DNA from: Anderseniella sp963700885
Lineage (GTDB): Bacteria > Pseudomonadota > Alphaproteobacteria > Rhizobiales > Aestuariivirgaceae
Direction of reading: 5' to 3'
DNA: 64,000 nt
NCBI GenBank assembly: GCA_963700885.1
Contig: CAVOZJ010000004.1
Span: 92,084-156,083, forward strand
The position numbers and the translations under genes were made by a program. The notes under the pieces are model-generated. The model was given only the letters and a program-made list of their open reading frames with translations. It was not told the origin of the DNA and searched no databases. How positions within the stretch are numbered: position 1 is the first letter of the stretch; every line of letters begins with the position of its first letter. Below are positions 54,900-63,819 of the stretch, in pieces.

Positions 54900-55149
54900 G
54901 CCGTCACTTGAGGCCACCGCCAGCGTTTTCCGATGCCGCGCGGCTGCCTCCTGTTTGTCCACGGCGTCCTTGCCAGCCGAAAGTCTCGGAATAGATGGAA
55001 AGTGTGCCTCGCTCGCCAATGCCGACGGGTGCGGAGTGAAGTGTCCAGGTACAAGTGCTTCTTTGGATCGTTCCTAACCTTGTGGGCTATCCGGCGAGCG
55101 ATGAGTGCGTGGCTGGTGTACTGCCACGCCTTGCGCAGCATTTCCCCGA
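54900..55149 (-). pseudogene. Probable decayed C-terminal tail of the radical-SAM gene
   Basis: Just past the radical-SAM stop the minus strand reads, in a shifted frame, RLIGEMLRKAWQYTSHALIA then ARRIAHKVRNDPKKHLYLD. In another frame it reads AGKDAVDKQEAAARHRKTLA. These resemble the basic C-terminal tail of related proteins, after the DRRPGxPxxPP motif. The two frames imply at least two further indels. The identification is inference from position and composition. Confidence 0.5.
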
Positions 55150-56706
55150 TCAGGCGGAGATGAAGAGAATTGGAGGATCTACCGGCACACCTGGCCGGCG
55201 ATCCTTGCGATATTTGTGCCGCAGGATGCCACCTTCGAGAGGGTGTATGCCCTCAATCTCGTATAGCCCGCGAAACTCGGTAAGGAACAGTGTAACCTTG
55301 CCAGGATCACGTCCCAAAGCTGCGTGCCGGCGCGCGACCCTTTCAATATGCTCATCCGAGTAATAACTCCGCCAGCCAGCATCATAGGTTTCCTCCCACT
55401 CGGCGTCGCTCATGGTGCTGTGATGGGTTACTCTATGGTGGAGATCATACTTGTCAGGTCGGGGTCCATCCATGCACCTCGCCTCGAACATATTCAAATG
55501 ATCTTCCGATCCGGGAAGCGGCGTCAGCAAGAAAAGCTCCAGGAGATCAACGGGCAATTCCCGCTTCAAGATCTCGATGTCACGTAGCACCGACTGTTTG
55601 GTGTCTGCCGGAAAGCCTATAATGTAACCAGCCCAGGTATATACCCCATGAACAGTCCATTTTTGCAGCATAGCCCTGTATTCGGTGATTCTGTCTCTGG
55701 TTCTTTTTGACCTCCAGCAAGTTTCTGAGGATTGATGTTTTCCAGCCCAATAAAAGCTCGCCTCACGCCAGCGCGTTGCGCCTTCTCGATAAAATTCGGA
55801 ATCTTGCTGACAAAGTGTATCTACCTGAATTATCAAACTCACTTTAAATCCCTGGACTTCACGAAGCGCGATCAACCGGTCGAAGAACGCTTCCCAGTTG
55901 CGGTTGCGCGCCAGATTGTCATCAGTGACAAAAAAATCGCGCACACCCTGATCTGCGTTTTCACGAATGATGCGTTCCAGATCGTCCGGTGTACGAAACC
56001 TACTTTTGCGTCCCTGGACGTTGATTATGGTGCAGAATGAACACTTGAAAGGACAGCCGCGACCAAGGTCAAAGCTTGTGTGACTGCCCAAGGTTTTGGC
56101 GATTGTCGCAGCGGGCAGCACAGGCGTAGGTTGTCCGTTCAGACCCGGTAGATCCTTTATATGATTGTAGAGAGGTTTCAGAGAGCCTTTCCAGGCATCC
56201 TGCAAAACTTCGTCTAGCCGGTTTTCTTCCGCTTCACCTGCAAAGAATGAAACGCCTGCCTCCATGGCCGCGCTGATCTCGCCGGGCAAGTTGTCCAGCA
56301 TGGATACGCATCCAGAGATGTGAAATCCGCCAACGATCACCGGCAACCCTTCCTTCAGGAACATCGTTGCCAAATCTATCGCCCGGGGAAACTGATTGGA
56401 CTGCACACCCACGAGGCAAATCAAGGTCTTGCCATTGCATTTGCTGACAGACCTTGTGATCTTCGCGGGACGAACGCGCACGTTGCATTCGTCGTGTGGC
56501 TGAAAGTCAAACTCCACATTCTCACCAAGGACCTTTCGATAGGCACAATCCTTCAGCAAGCCGTGGAAAGCCGCGAGCGTGTTGGATGGGATAATTGAGC
56601 GGTACCACGTTATCGGGTAACCATCATCATCGTAATGCGTCGGTTTGATCATGACAACTGTCATGACTTGTTTGCTGTTACCGCTGCGCACGAGGAATTT
56701 TTCCAA
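55150..56706 (-). pseudogene. Radical SAM protein with B12-binding-like N-terminus, multiple compensating frameshifts
   Basis: This 518-residue frame has a cobalamin-binding-like domain (about 90-170, ICLVGVQSNQFPRAIDLATM, GLPVIVGGFHISGCVSML). The radical SAM cluster motif is GRGCPFKCSFC (Cys218, Cys222, Cys225). TWAGYIIGFPADTKQSVLRD and SEWEETYD-like segments resemble proteins of the hopanoid/BchE type. Residues about 305-345 read as nonsense, but shifting frame restores VSKIPNFIEKAQRAGVRRAF and IGLENINPQ. A second shifted patch lies near FEARCMDGPRPDKY. The start may be the ATG at 56664. It probably makes no active enzyme. Confidence 0.75.
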
Positions 56707-56832
56707 AACCGAGTTTCACATTTCAACATCCTGACTGCAGCCGTACACTGGGCCACAGATGATGCCTACACCGGGTTGACACGACTGATAATAAACAATC
56801 TCAGGAAGCGTGTCGAATTTGCCGACTGCTGG

Positions 56833-57528
56833 CTACTTTAACCTCTTGTCGTGCCGGATGAAAATTCCGGTTTCGTAATGCAGGAGATGCCTCCAGTGAC
56901 GATCGCTGAGGACGCGCACCACCTCCGCCCCCAGTATTTTTATCTTATCGTCCCACTTCGGCAGCAACCCCCGCCACAATACCAGCTGATCTCTCGGCAC
57001 TTGATCAGCCAAATATGACAATCTGCCAGTGGCCAGCTGCATCCATTCATTCATGAACGTTCTACCGTCCTCACTGTTTCTTACGGCAAAAAAGCCGGCA
57101 TTGGGCAGGACCCAACGACGTGCTTGGGTCACTCCTTTCGGGTTCAGCGGAAAGTCCAGTCGCCACCGCCGTGCGACATCCGCCGAGAACACCATGGCCA
57201 ATTCGTCGCAGACGCTCAACAGGGATTCAAGCCGGCGCTGCCTGTCGTGAACAAGAGAATCTGCATCCGTAATCACCATCCAGTCGCAATCCGACTTCAA
57301 CAGGTGTTGTCTGGCATGTTCGATCTTTGACCAATTGATATGCAAATCCCGCCGCACGTGGTCATCGTAGACAGTGAGCGAATAGCCGTGTTCAGCTACA
57401 TAGGATGCCCAAGCGCTTTTGGTTGCAGCGGCGTAATGCTCGATGTTTGGCGTAGCCATCATGACCACATCAATTTTCCTGCAGATCATCGGCGGGACTG
57501 TCCACGCGCGTTGCAATTGAATTGACAA
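56833..57528 (-). CDS. Glycosyltransferase, GT34 (galactosyltransferase/MNN10)-like
   Basis: This 231-residue nucleotide-sugar transferase has HGYSLTVYDDHVRRDLHINW, then WSKIEHARQHLLKSD and the DxD site MVITDADSLV (Asp-Ala-Asp 88-90). The order of motifs resembles GT34 enzymes of fungi and plants, but bacterial members are less studied and the sugar specificity is unknown. It is the last complete gene of a minus-strand series of three glycosyltransferases, 51 bases after the GT4 gene. The family call is pattern-based. Confidence 0.7.
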   Translation of the reverse strand: MSIQLQRAWTVPPMICRKIDVVMMATPNIEHYAAATKSAWASYVAEHGYSLTVYDDHVRRDLHINWSKIEHARQHLLKSDCDWMVITDADSLVHDRQRRLESLLSVCDELAMVFSADVARRWRLDFPLNPKGVTQARRWVLPNAGFFAVRNSEDGRTFMNEWMQLATGRLSYLADQVPRDQLVLWRGLLPKWDDKIKILGAEVVRVLSDRHWRHLLHYETGIFIRHDKRLK

Positions 57529-57579
57529 CAGCGTTGCCGAAGGGTCTCAAGCAACGTACGCCACGGCCTGGTTCTCGCG

Positions 57580-58854
57580 TTAACTCCGTGTCCGTGCCAC
57601 ATGTCTGTTTGCCACCTCCTTGATTATCCTGCCCAGTTCGCCGACAATTCTCGTTCGATTGTGCTTGGTTTGAACAAAAAGCTGCAAAGCTTCTGCTCGG
57701 CTGGTTCTTTGGTTCTCATTGCCGAGGCATTGCGCGCAAGCTTGAGCAAAACCGTCTGCCGTACTGTCACAGAGGTAGGCATGAGTATCAGGATCGAGCT
57801 CGAGCCCGTCAGCGCCCGCATGCGTGGATATTACCGGAACTCCAAAAGCACCGGCTTCAAGTATCTTGATACGGCTTCCACTGCCGAGGCGCAGTGGAAC
57901 TATAGCTGCGCTCGCCTGCGTGTAAAGGCGTCTTAACTCCGGCGGATCTGCGACGAGTTCGAAACCGGCTTCCCTGCAAATCGATCGTATATCTGCGGGC
58001 GGCTCACTGCCGGCGATCGTGATTTTTGCTTCGGGACAAAGTTTCTGAAGCCTTGGCCAGATCTCCCTGACCAGCCATTCAACACCGTCCCTGTTGGGCA
58101 GATAGTCCAGGGTTCCCACAAACAACAGATTGCTGCCCGAACGGGATGATCGTCCCTTGGCACGCACATCAGGCGCTACATTGGAAATGCTCTTTGTCTG
58201 TTCGGTAACCAGACGGCAACTTAATCCATTCCTGACAGCATTGCTGGCGCAAGTGAACATGCGTACACGCGGCCGGGCCATTTCGATCAAGGTGTCATAA
58301 ATCTGGGCTTCCGCCTCAAACCACCGGGCATTGTCAATTCGCCCCAATGCTCTTTCGTGCAGCGAGAAACGCCGTTTCAGGCTGGCGTCGTCATCGTCTA
58401 GATCCAACAAGACTGGTGTTGCCTTCAACTGGTCAGGCAATGCCCAAATCACCGGTATCAGGTATGCTCTCGACACAATAATAAGATCAGGTGCAAAGGC
58501 GGACAGCTGAACCTGCACATCCTTGATTACCGGATCAGACAGGCTCATGGCGTCCACTGGTCGTCCGTATTCCTTGAACATGTTTATGCGCAACTCAACG
58601 TCGGTCACCTGCCGGATCAGCCGAAGCCTGGTATCCAAACGATTGTTGCAGTCCATCACGAGAACATTCGCATCGAAGAATTTTCTTTGCTGCATGCTGG
58701 TCTGCCGACTGTCCAACGCTACTACCAGACACTTCCCCAGGCTCGCAGCGGCTTCGGTAAACACTCCAACCCTCATGGCCAGACCATTGCCTGTCAATGC
58801 CGGTGACACCGGGCAAACGTGTGCAATGCGATAGCTCAAATTACCATATCTCAT
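57580..58854 (-). CDS. Glycosyltransferase family 4 protein
   Basis: This 424-residue GT-B fold enzyme has a first domain with GLAMRVGVFTEAAASLG and LIIVSRAYLI. The second, donor-binding domain has LLFVGTLDYLPNRDGVEWLV, AKITIAGSEPP, and LRLGSGSRIKILEAGAFGVP with VISTHAGADGLEL, the Glu-x7-Glu region. It likely acts on a polysaccharide or glycoprotein chain with an unknown sugar. The start overlaps the stop of the GT71-like gene by 4 bases (ATGA), showing coupling. Confidence 0.88.
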   Translation of the reverse strand: MRYGNLSYRIAHVCPVSPALTGNGLAMRVGVFTEAAASLGKCLVVALDSRQTSMQQRKFFDANVLVMDCNNRLDTRLRLIRQVTDVELRINMFKEYGRPVDAMSLSDPVIKDVQVQLSAFAPDLIIVSRAYLIPVIWALPDQLKATPVLLDLDDDDASLKRRFSLHERALGRIDNARWFEAEAQIYDTLIEMARPRVRMFTCASNAVRNGLSCRLVTEQTKSISNVAPDVRAKGRSSRSGSNLLFVGTLDYLPNRDGVEWLVREIWPRLQKLCPEAKITIAGSEPPADIRSICREAGFELVADPPELRRLYTQASAAIVPLRLGSGSRIKILEAGAFGVPVISTHAGADGLELDPDTHAYLCDSTADGFAQACAQCLGNENQRTSRAEALQLFVQTKHNRTRIVGELGRIIKEVANRHVARTRS

Positions 58855-60362
58855 GTCCGGACGTAGTATCTGGTATCTTGCAGCAAATGCTCGGTTGACG
58901 CAGAAAGGCTGGTATCAACCGATGTTTCCAATCTGCAAGCGAGATCGAGCAGATGCTGATGCAAATCCTTGTCTTCTGCCTTTATCAACACGGCCATATC
59001 GGCGACTTCCATTGCGACCTGTAAATCTATACGCGCCAGCATGGTCAGCGCCGCGTCAAGCAATTGATGGTCCGATGCGTTACCGTGTCCGCCATTCCAG
59101 GTCGCAAATATCAGGTCTGCTACAAGTCCGGACTGACGCTGAACAATCCGGTCACAAGATGGGTCCGGTTCAATAGCATGGAGTACGACCGGCAGGATGG
59201 GTTTACCCAGCGTTTTACCCTGCCAGGTATTCTCATTTTTCCGTTCCAGGGCCGCCACCGGTTTTTCGGAATCGTAGAGAACCAGGGTTGTGCAACCTGT
59301 GAACTCACGAACACACCAATTCATAATTTGAAATGAGCGACCTTTGCCGATCTGGTTCCCATCCAGTAGTTCAATCTCGGTGGATCTGGCCGAACCTGCG
59401 GCAAGGGTGAAGTAACGCTGTCGAACAAGTTCCAGTTCATCCCGATACATCGCTGGCAAGCGAGTCGGCGCATCAAATGTCCGGCCGTTCCATATGGCAT
59501 AAAGGTCCTGCAAGAAAACTTCACACTCGCTGAAGAGTTTGAATCCGTCAGGCCTGATATTGTCGCCAAATAGCGACCATTTGCAATTTGTACGATGCTG
59601 AAAAAGCGATCGGCCGGCAAAATCTCTCTGGCAAAGATAAAATTCATCAGCGAAAGGTTTGTGCGGAATCAACGCGAAAGAGGCACCTGTAAGTAACCAT
59701 GACAGGAGAAAGGTGTCCTTGTCGCCGTAGACCATTGAATAAAATGTTTCTCGATCCTGGTTCATGGCATCAACGAGGCAAACAGACAGCCAATGTCGCT
59801 TACGATTGATGCATAATTGCCCGCTTTCCCATGATACTCGAGTCATCTGCGTGAGGCCGAGCAGTTTCCAGACCGGATTGTCGTTCGAGATGTCGACCAC
59901 GTCGGGCCAGAAAACGGCACCAAACTCGCGGTATTCCGGCCAGTTAAAAATCTCCTCCGGGTCTCGCACCGGCACCTGATCGGCGTCCAGCAAAATCACG
60001 TTCTCAAAGCTGGTAAACTTCAGCGCCTGAGCTTTCAACTGCCATCCGCTCATTGTTTGCTGCGAGCGCTGCATATTGTCATTTGGAATCGTTCGGGCAT
60101 CGACGAGGAAACACCCCAAAGCGACAAACTTCTTCGACAAAAATCCGGGAAACTCATGCGAGCCAAAATACCAGATTTCCACCGGCAGATTGCAATCCAG
60201 AACATCGCGCAGCACCCTTATCAGCACGTATGCATTGGTGATCATGACGGGTCCACCTGCGCAAACTACAATCCCGCGTTCCCGCGTTTTTTTGGCAGGG
60301 TAAGGTCCACACGAGGCAGCCTGAGCGAGCAACTGTTCAGCAGTTTTGCTTTTCAGCGTCAA
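58851..60362 (-). CDS. GT71 (MNN1-like alpha-mannosyltransferase) family protein
   Basis: This 503-residue protein has the Mannosyl_trans3 pattern. It reads GGPVMITNAYVLIRVLRDVL, PVEIWYFGSHEF, QTMSGWQLKAQALKFTSFEN with VILLDADQVPVRDPEEIF (DxD at 126-128) and FGAVFWPDVVDIS. GT71 is best known for yeast MNN1-type alpha-1,3-mannosyltransferases. The C-terminal 150 residues have no motif I recognise. There is no signal or membrane segment, so it is probably cytoplasmic. It is divergent from the ANP1-like gene by fewer than 80 bases. Confidence 0.82.
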   Translation of the reverse strand: MTLKSKTAEQLLAQAASCGPYPAKKTRERGIVVCAGGPVMITNAYVLIRVLRDVLDCNLPVEIWYFGSHEFPGFLSKKFVALGCFLVDARTIPNDNMQRSQQTMSGWQLKAQALKFTSFENVILLDADQVPVRDPEEIFNWPEYREFGAVFWPDVVDISNDNPVWKLLGLTQMTRVSWESGQLCINRKRHWLSVCLVDAMNQDRETFYSMVYGDKDTFLLSWLLTGASFALIPHKPFADEFYLCQRDFAGRSLFQHRTNCKWSLFGDNIRPDGFKLFSECEVFLQDLYAIWNGRTFDAPTRLPAMYRDELELVRQRYFTLAAGSARSTEIELLDGNQIGKGRSFQIMNWCVREFTGCTTLVLYDSEKPVAALERKNENTWQGKTLGKPILPVVLHAIEPDPSCDRIVQRQSGLVADLIFATWNGGHGNASDHQLLDAALTMLARIDLQVAMEVADMAVLIKAEDKDLHQHLLDLACRLETSVDTSLSASTEHLLQDTRYYVRT

Positions 60363-60440
60363 ATTCGTCTTTCCTCAACCGATCCAACAGTCTGATGCTA
60401 TAGTTGGCATCTCATCCAAATCTAGTCTGGAGCGAAGTCC

Positions 60441-61191
60441 GTGCCAAAAATACTCGATTCTAACGCCGACAAAAAATGCCAACAAGTATCTCGACGCGTA
60501 CTTTGAAAGAATACGGGCAATTACATATGATCACGCCAAGTTGTCAGTAGCCTTGCTCGAAAGCGACAGCGTCGATTCCACTTATGAAAACTTGCAAACT
60601 AAGGTGCAAGAGTACGGTACCAATTTTAGATCGTTGAACCTTTTCAAACGGGATTATGGCCTTACCTTGCCGCCTGATGTCAACCGCTGGGACAGCGCCT
60701 GGCAACTGGCACGCAGAAGCGTTCTGGCCCGCGCCCGCAACCAGTTACTTTTCCGGGCCCTGACAGACGAAGACTGGGTTCTTTGGCTGGATGTCGATGT
60801 CATTGAGTATCCACCTGACATCATCGAAAAGCTTTTGAGTTACAAGCTCGATATTCTCCACCCTGACTGTGTACGTGAGCGAGGCGGCGACAGTTATGAT
60901 CTCAATGCCTGGAAAGATGACGGCAAGCTCACTATGGGCGACCTGCGAGGATCAGGCGGTCCGGTTCGCATAGATAGTGTCGGGGGAACAGCATTGCTTG
61001 TCCGGGCAGACCTGCATCGCGACGGCCTTGTGTTTCCGCCTTTTCGTTACGGTGTGGAATCACCTTCCATTCGCGCCCGTCATCCGGTTTGGGGCAAGGG
61101 TGAAATTGAAACTGAAGGTCTGGCAGCGATGGCCAGAGACATGGGGCACCAATGCTGGGGGCTGCCAGATCTGGAATTGTTGCACGCGTGA
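60441..61191 (+). CDS. GT62 (ANP1-like) glycosyltransferase, apparent frameshift at the start
   Basis: The ANP1-like pattern is YSILTPTKNANKYLDAYFER, RARNQLLFRAL, DEDWVLWLDVDVIEYPPDII (DVD site), DILHPDCV, SYDLNAWKDD, and GLAAMARDMGHQCWGLPDLE. ANP1-type proteins are known as subunits of yeast mannan polymerases. GGAG stands 8 bases before GTG at 60441, giving VPK, but the A5 tract at 60446-60450 puts the next codons out of frame; with four As it would read VPKYSILTP. The continuous open frame instead begins at a TTG at 60346, which overlaps the divergent gene. About 250 residues. Confidence 0.7.
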
Positions 61192-61369
61192 GGCAGACGA
61201 GTGGCCGAAAGACAACATGCATTCCTCTGGACTGGAAAGTTGCAGCCAATTACGCGCCGCGAGGTTCACAAGGTGCAAAATCTATCTGCGATGCCCAAAT
61301 GCCCACACACCGGGCGGCTAGATGAAACCGGCTTGGCGCAACACGCTCCGGCAGAAACGCCTAACCGGT

Positions 61370-62470
61370 TCACTGGTTCGAGCGCGATTCACAAAGTGCC
61401 TTCTTGGCCTTGTACTCAAGCGAATCCGGAGAGTAGGTCAGCGCCTTGTCGAAACACCTTGCGGCATCAGTATAATTGCCTGACTTGAAGTGAGCCGAAC
61501 CCAGCACGCCATAACAGGCATCTTCGAACAGGTTTTTCTGATAGGCAATTCGTATATCGAAGAAATCTTCTCCCACGTGCCTGAGAACGGGTTCAAGCGC
61601 TGACATTGCTTTTTGGCACTCGCCGAATGCAACGTAGCTACGGGCCTTGAGCCAATGCAACGCGAGATTGTCGGCAAATAGCGACAGACCCTCGATAACG
61701 GCGGTCATGGCGTTTTCGGGCTTTTCCGCCGCAAGATACAATGACGCCAGAATTTGCGCGCTCATTGAGCCTTCCACCCGGGCTTGCGCAGACGCTTCAT
61801 TTGCCAGTTTCATGGCCGTTTTCAGGGCGCGCGCCGCCTTTTGTGGCTGGTTGATTTCCGCCAGCGTGGCGCCAAGGTGATAATGAAGATATACCCGGTC
61901 CGGATTTGACTTCAACGCCGCTTCAAGCAATGGAATGTTGCGCGCGTGTTTGTGGGTCTGATCTCCTTCGTAACCCAGATGATTTACGAGCAGGTCTTCG
62001 ACGAATGCGATATCGACTCCGTCCGCGGCGCGGACCCGATCAATGGCGGGTACAATCGTTTCATGCATCGCACCGGTAAAGCGAATGCGCGGATCATTGC
62101 GAAACAGGCGCAGTTCGCCATAACATGTCATGTCCGATCTCGGCCGGAACTTGACCATGCTGGCCGCGTAGCCGTCACCTGGAAGCAGGGATCGCAGCGA
62201 TTGACCGGTGCCGGAAGACAGCCTTTCGTCTGCATCAATATACAAGATCCAGGTGCAGGAGGCCTGTTCGACTGCAAAATTGCGTGCGACGGAAAAGTCA
62301 TTTTGCCATCTATGATGCAGAACCTTGCACCCGTGGCTTAGCGCAATGGCGCAAGTGTCGTCGGTCGAACCTGTGTCGACCAGGACGATTTCGTTCACTT
62401 GTCCCCTCAATGAAGAAAGGCAGCCGTCAAGATAGGCAGCCTCGTTCCTCGCTATCATGCACGCGGAAAC
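61370..62470 (-). CDS. GT2-type glycosyltransferase with TPR tail
   Basis: The N-terminal GT2 domain has SVSACMIARNEAAYLDGCLS, VNEIVLVDTGSTDDTCAIA, SVARNFAVEQASCTWILYID and DADER, the nucleotide-sugar site. About five TPR-like helical repeats follow (for example YLHYHLGATLAEINQPQKAA). This layout matches enzymes that glycosylate proteins or peptides, as in SunS-type transferases. The frame is open to 62602, overlapping the small peptide gene, but no good start codon precedes the first strand. A lost C near 62475 would give a natural N-terminus (MDQSQDKRT then LSVS), so a frameshift is possible. The exact start is uncertain. Confidence 0.78.
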   Translation of the reverse strand, partial: VSACMIARNEAAYLDGCLSSLRGQVNEIVLVDTGSTDDTCAIALSHGCKVLHHRWQNDFSVARNFAVEQASCTWILYIDADERLSSGTGQSLRSLLPGDGYAASMVKFRPRSDMTCYGELRLFRNDPRIRFTGAMHETIVPAIDRVRAADGVDIAFVEDLLVNHLGYEGDQTHKHARNIPLLEAALKSNPDRVYLHYHLGATLAEINQPQKAARALKTAMKLANEASAQARVEGSMSAQILASLYLAAEKPENAMTAVIEGLSLFADNLALHWLKARSYVAFGECQKAMSALEPVLRHVGEDFFDIRIAYQKNLFEDACYGVLGSAHFKSGNYTDAARCFDKALTYSPDSLEYKAKKALCESRSNQ

Positions 62471-62519
62471 ACTCAGGTTCGCTTGTCCTGCGACTGATCC
62501 AACACGAAACTGTCTAGTT

Positions 62520-62690
62520 CTACATTGATGATGTCTGGTTACCGGCTGCGCTTGCCAGACTAAGTTTGCCGTCAATCGCGAATGAACTGACGATAGGAGC
62601 ACTGAATGCCGCGCCGGTTATCAATGTCCGCACCGTGTTGCGCTTCTTCTCGTCAATTTGGTCGAGCGTCTTTTCTACGTTTTTTGGCAT
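62520..62690 (-). CDS. Small peptide, candidate modified-peptide precursor
   Basis: This 56-residue peptide starts MPKNVEKTLDQIDEKKRNTV (leader-like, charged and helical). It continues RTLITGAAFSAPIVSSFAID and ends GKLSLASAAGNQTSSM, which is rich in Ser, Thr, Gly and Ala. An ATG at 62729 would add 13 residues and overlaps the kinase stop. GGGG 6 bases before the ATG at 62690 favours the shorter form. The GAAFSAPIVSSFAIDG stretch looks like a conserved motif of short alphaproteobacterial peptides. Position directly after the PqqD-like and kinase-like genes makes a precursor role likely (inference). No homology search was possible. Confidence 0.6.
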   Translation of the reverse strand: MPKNVEKTLDQIDEKKRNTVRTLITGAAFSAPIVSSFAIDGKLSLASAAGNQTSSM

Positions 62691-62722
62691 TGTATCCCCA
62701 TCTGCTTTTATCCCCTGCCCAA

Positions 62723-63559
62723 TTAACATGTCGTGGTAAGTTCGCGCAAGCCATTAATGGCCCCGTTCAGACAACCGACACGCATTTGTGAGCATTCGGC
62801 ACCTGCTACGAGAGTGTGCAGACGCCCCAAAGCCGCGACTTTTCCTGCTACAGGCAGAAATGTGTTCGAAATCACTTTTTCAAAGGCTGCGGTTTTACTG
62901 ATCCGTTTCATGGACGTAAGTCCACCGTGATTCGGTGACAGGAATACAAGAAAGTCGACGGCTCCCGGTGCAATCTTCCACTTGATTCTGTTTGTCCTCG
63001 GCTCAAACGAGTAGATCAGGTCGCCGTTCCAGTCGCAAATGGCAGGGCTTGCAACAATCTCTTCCGCCAGTTCGGGTACTTCCTTTAACGAACCCTGCTT
63101 GACGCGCAGCGTCCTGGGGCGAGCGACAACTTCGGCCTGCCGGACGACGACATGTTCATCTCCTTCAACCTGAAAACCGGCGGCAAGGCATTTCAGACCA
63201 AGCGTGGTCTTGCCACTACCCTTGTCTGCGAGCAGCACGATGCGCTTGCCGGCAGCAATAACACTGGCTGCGTGCATCACAGGCGAGTTCTCACATTCTT
63301 CCAGCATGATCTCCCGCAGGAGGGAGTGTGCCCTCACGCGCATATGGGACAGTGTGCCCGGGCCGCCATTTCTAGGAGCCGCAAAATCATAAAACCCGTC
63401 GGCATAACTTTCGATTTTCAGTTTCCGTATTTGATTTGCGCTGTACGGCATATCCGGCATCGCCGCCAGGAACGACAGTGAGGTCGCGATTTCTTCTGCA
63501 ACGCAGTGAAATTGAATGATGCTATCAATTGAGCGAACCTGGACTACTGTGTCTGGCAA
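62723..63559 (-). CDS. HPr-kinase-like (HprK-related) ATP-binding protein
   Basis: This 278-residue protein has an HprK-type P-loop VLLADKGSGKTTLGLKCL (Walker A near 111-118) and a following VEGDEHVVV with Asp134. The HPr kinase C-terminal motif is not evident. Residues 1-90 form a separate domain with no recognised motif. Relatives include kinases found with PqqD-like proteins in peptide-modification loci and some lasso-peptide kinases. It overlaps the PqqD-like gene by 16 bases upstream and meets the peptide gene downstream. The peptide is a candidate substrate (inference). Confidence 0.8.
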   Translation of the reverse strand: MPDTVVQVRSIDSIIQFHCVAEEIATSLSFLAAMPDMPYSANQIRKLKIESYADGFYDFAAPRNGGPGTLSHMRVRAHSLLREIMLEECENSPVMHAASVIAAGKRIVLLADKGSGKTTLGLKCLAAGFQVEGDEHVVVRQAEVVARPRTLRVKQGSLKEVPELAEEIVASPAICDWNGDLIYSFEPRTNRIKWKIAPGAVDFLVFLSPNHGGLTSMKRISKTAAFEKVISNTFLPVAGKVAALGRLHTLVAGAECSQMRVGCLNGAINGLRELTTTC

Positions 63560-63819
63560 ATGAGCCCAGCCTTTTCCAGGTCATCCAAAAATCCGGAAAT
63601 TTCGACTTCCTCTTCCAGATCATATGCTGACTGTATGAACAATTGTATCTCGTCTACTGACCTCGCCACATCGCAAATTGAATAGATCACCGCAGCTGTC
63701 GGATTGAGATAGTGCACTTTTCCATTTGGCTCGTCATAGATCACAAACCCATCCGGCACTTCGGTTATTTCGTAGTCATTCCTGCTTTTGTACATTAGTG
63801 ACCCTAAAGTGTTACCCAT
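63544..63819 (-). CDS. PqqD-family protein (RRE-type peptide-recognition domain)
   Basis: This 91-residue PqqD-like protein has the winged-helix pattern FVIYDEPNGKVHYLNPTAAV, IYSICDVARSVDEIQLFI, then EISGFLDDLEKAGLI. PqqD-type domains bind leader peptides of ribosomally made modified peptides and present them to the modifying enzyme. It is the first complete gene of the operon and overlaps the kinase gene by 16 bases. Small size matches stand-alone PqqD proteins. Confidence 0.85.
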   Translation of the reverse strand: MGNTLGSLMYKSRNDYEITEVPDGFVIYDEPNGKVHYLNPTAAVIYSICDVARSVDEIQLFIQSAYDLEEEVEISGFLDDLEKAGLICQTQ

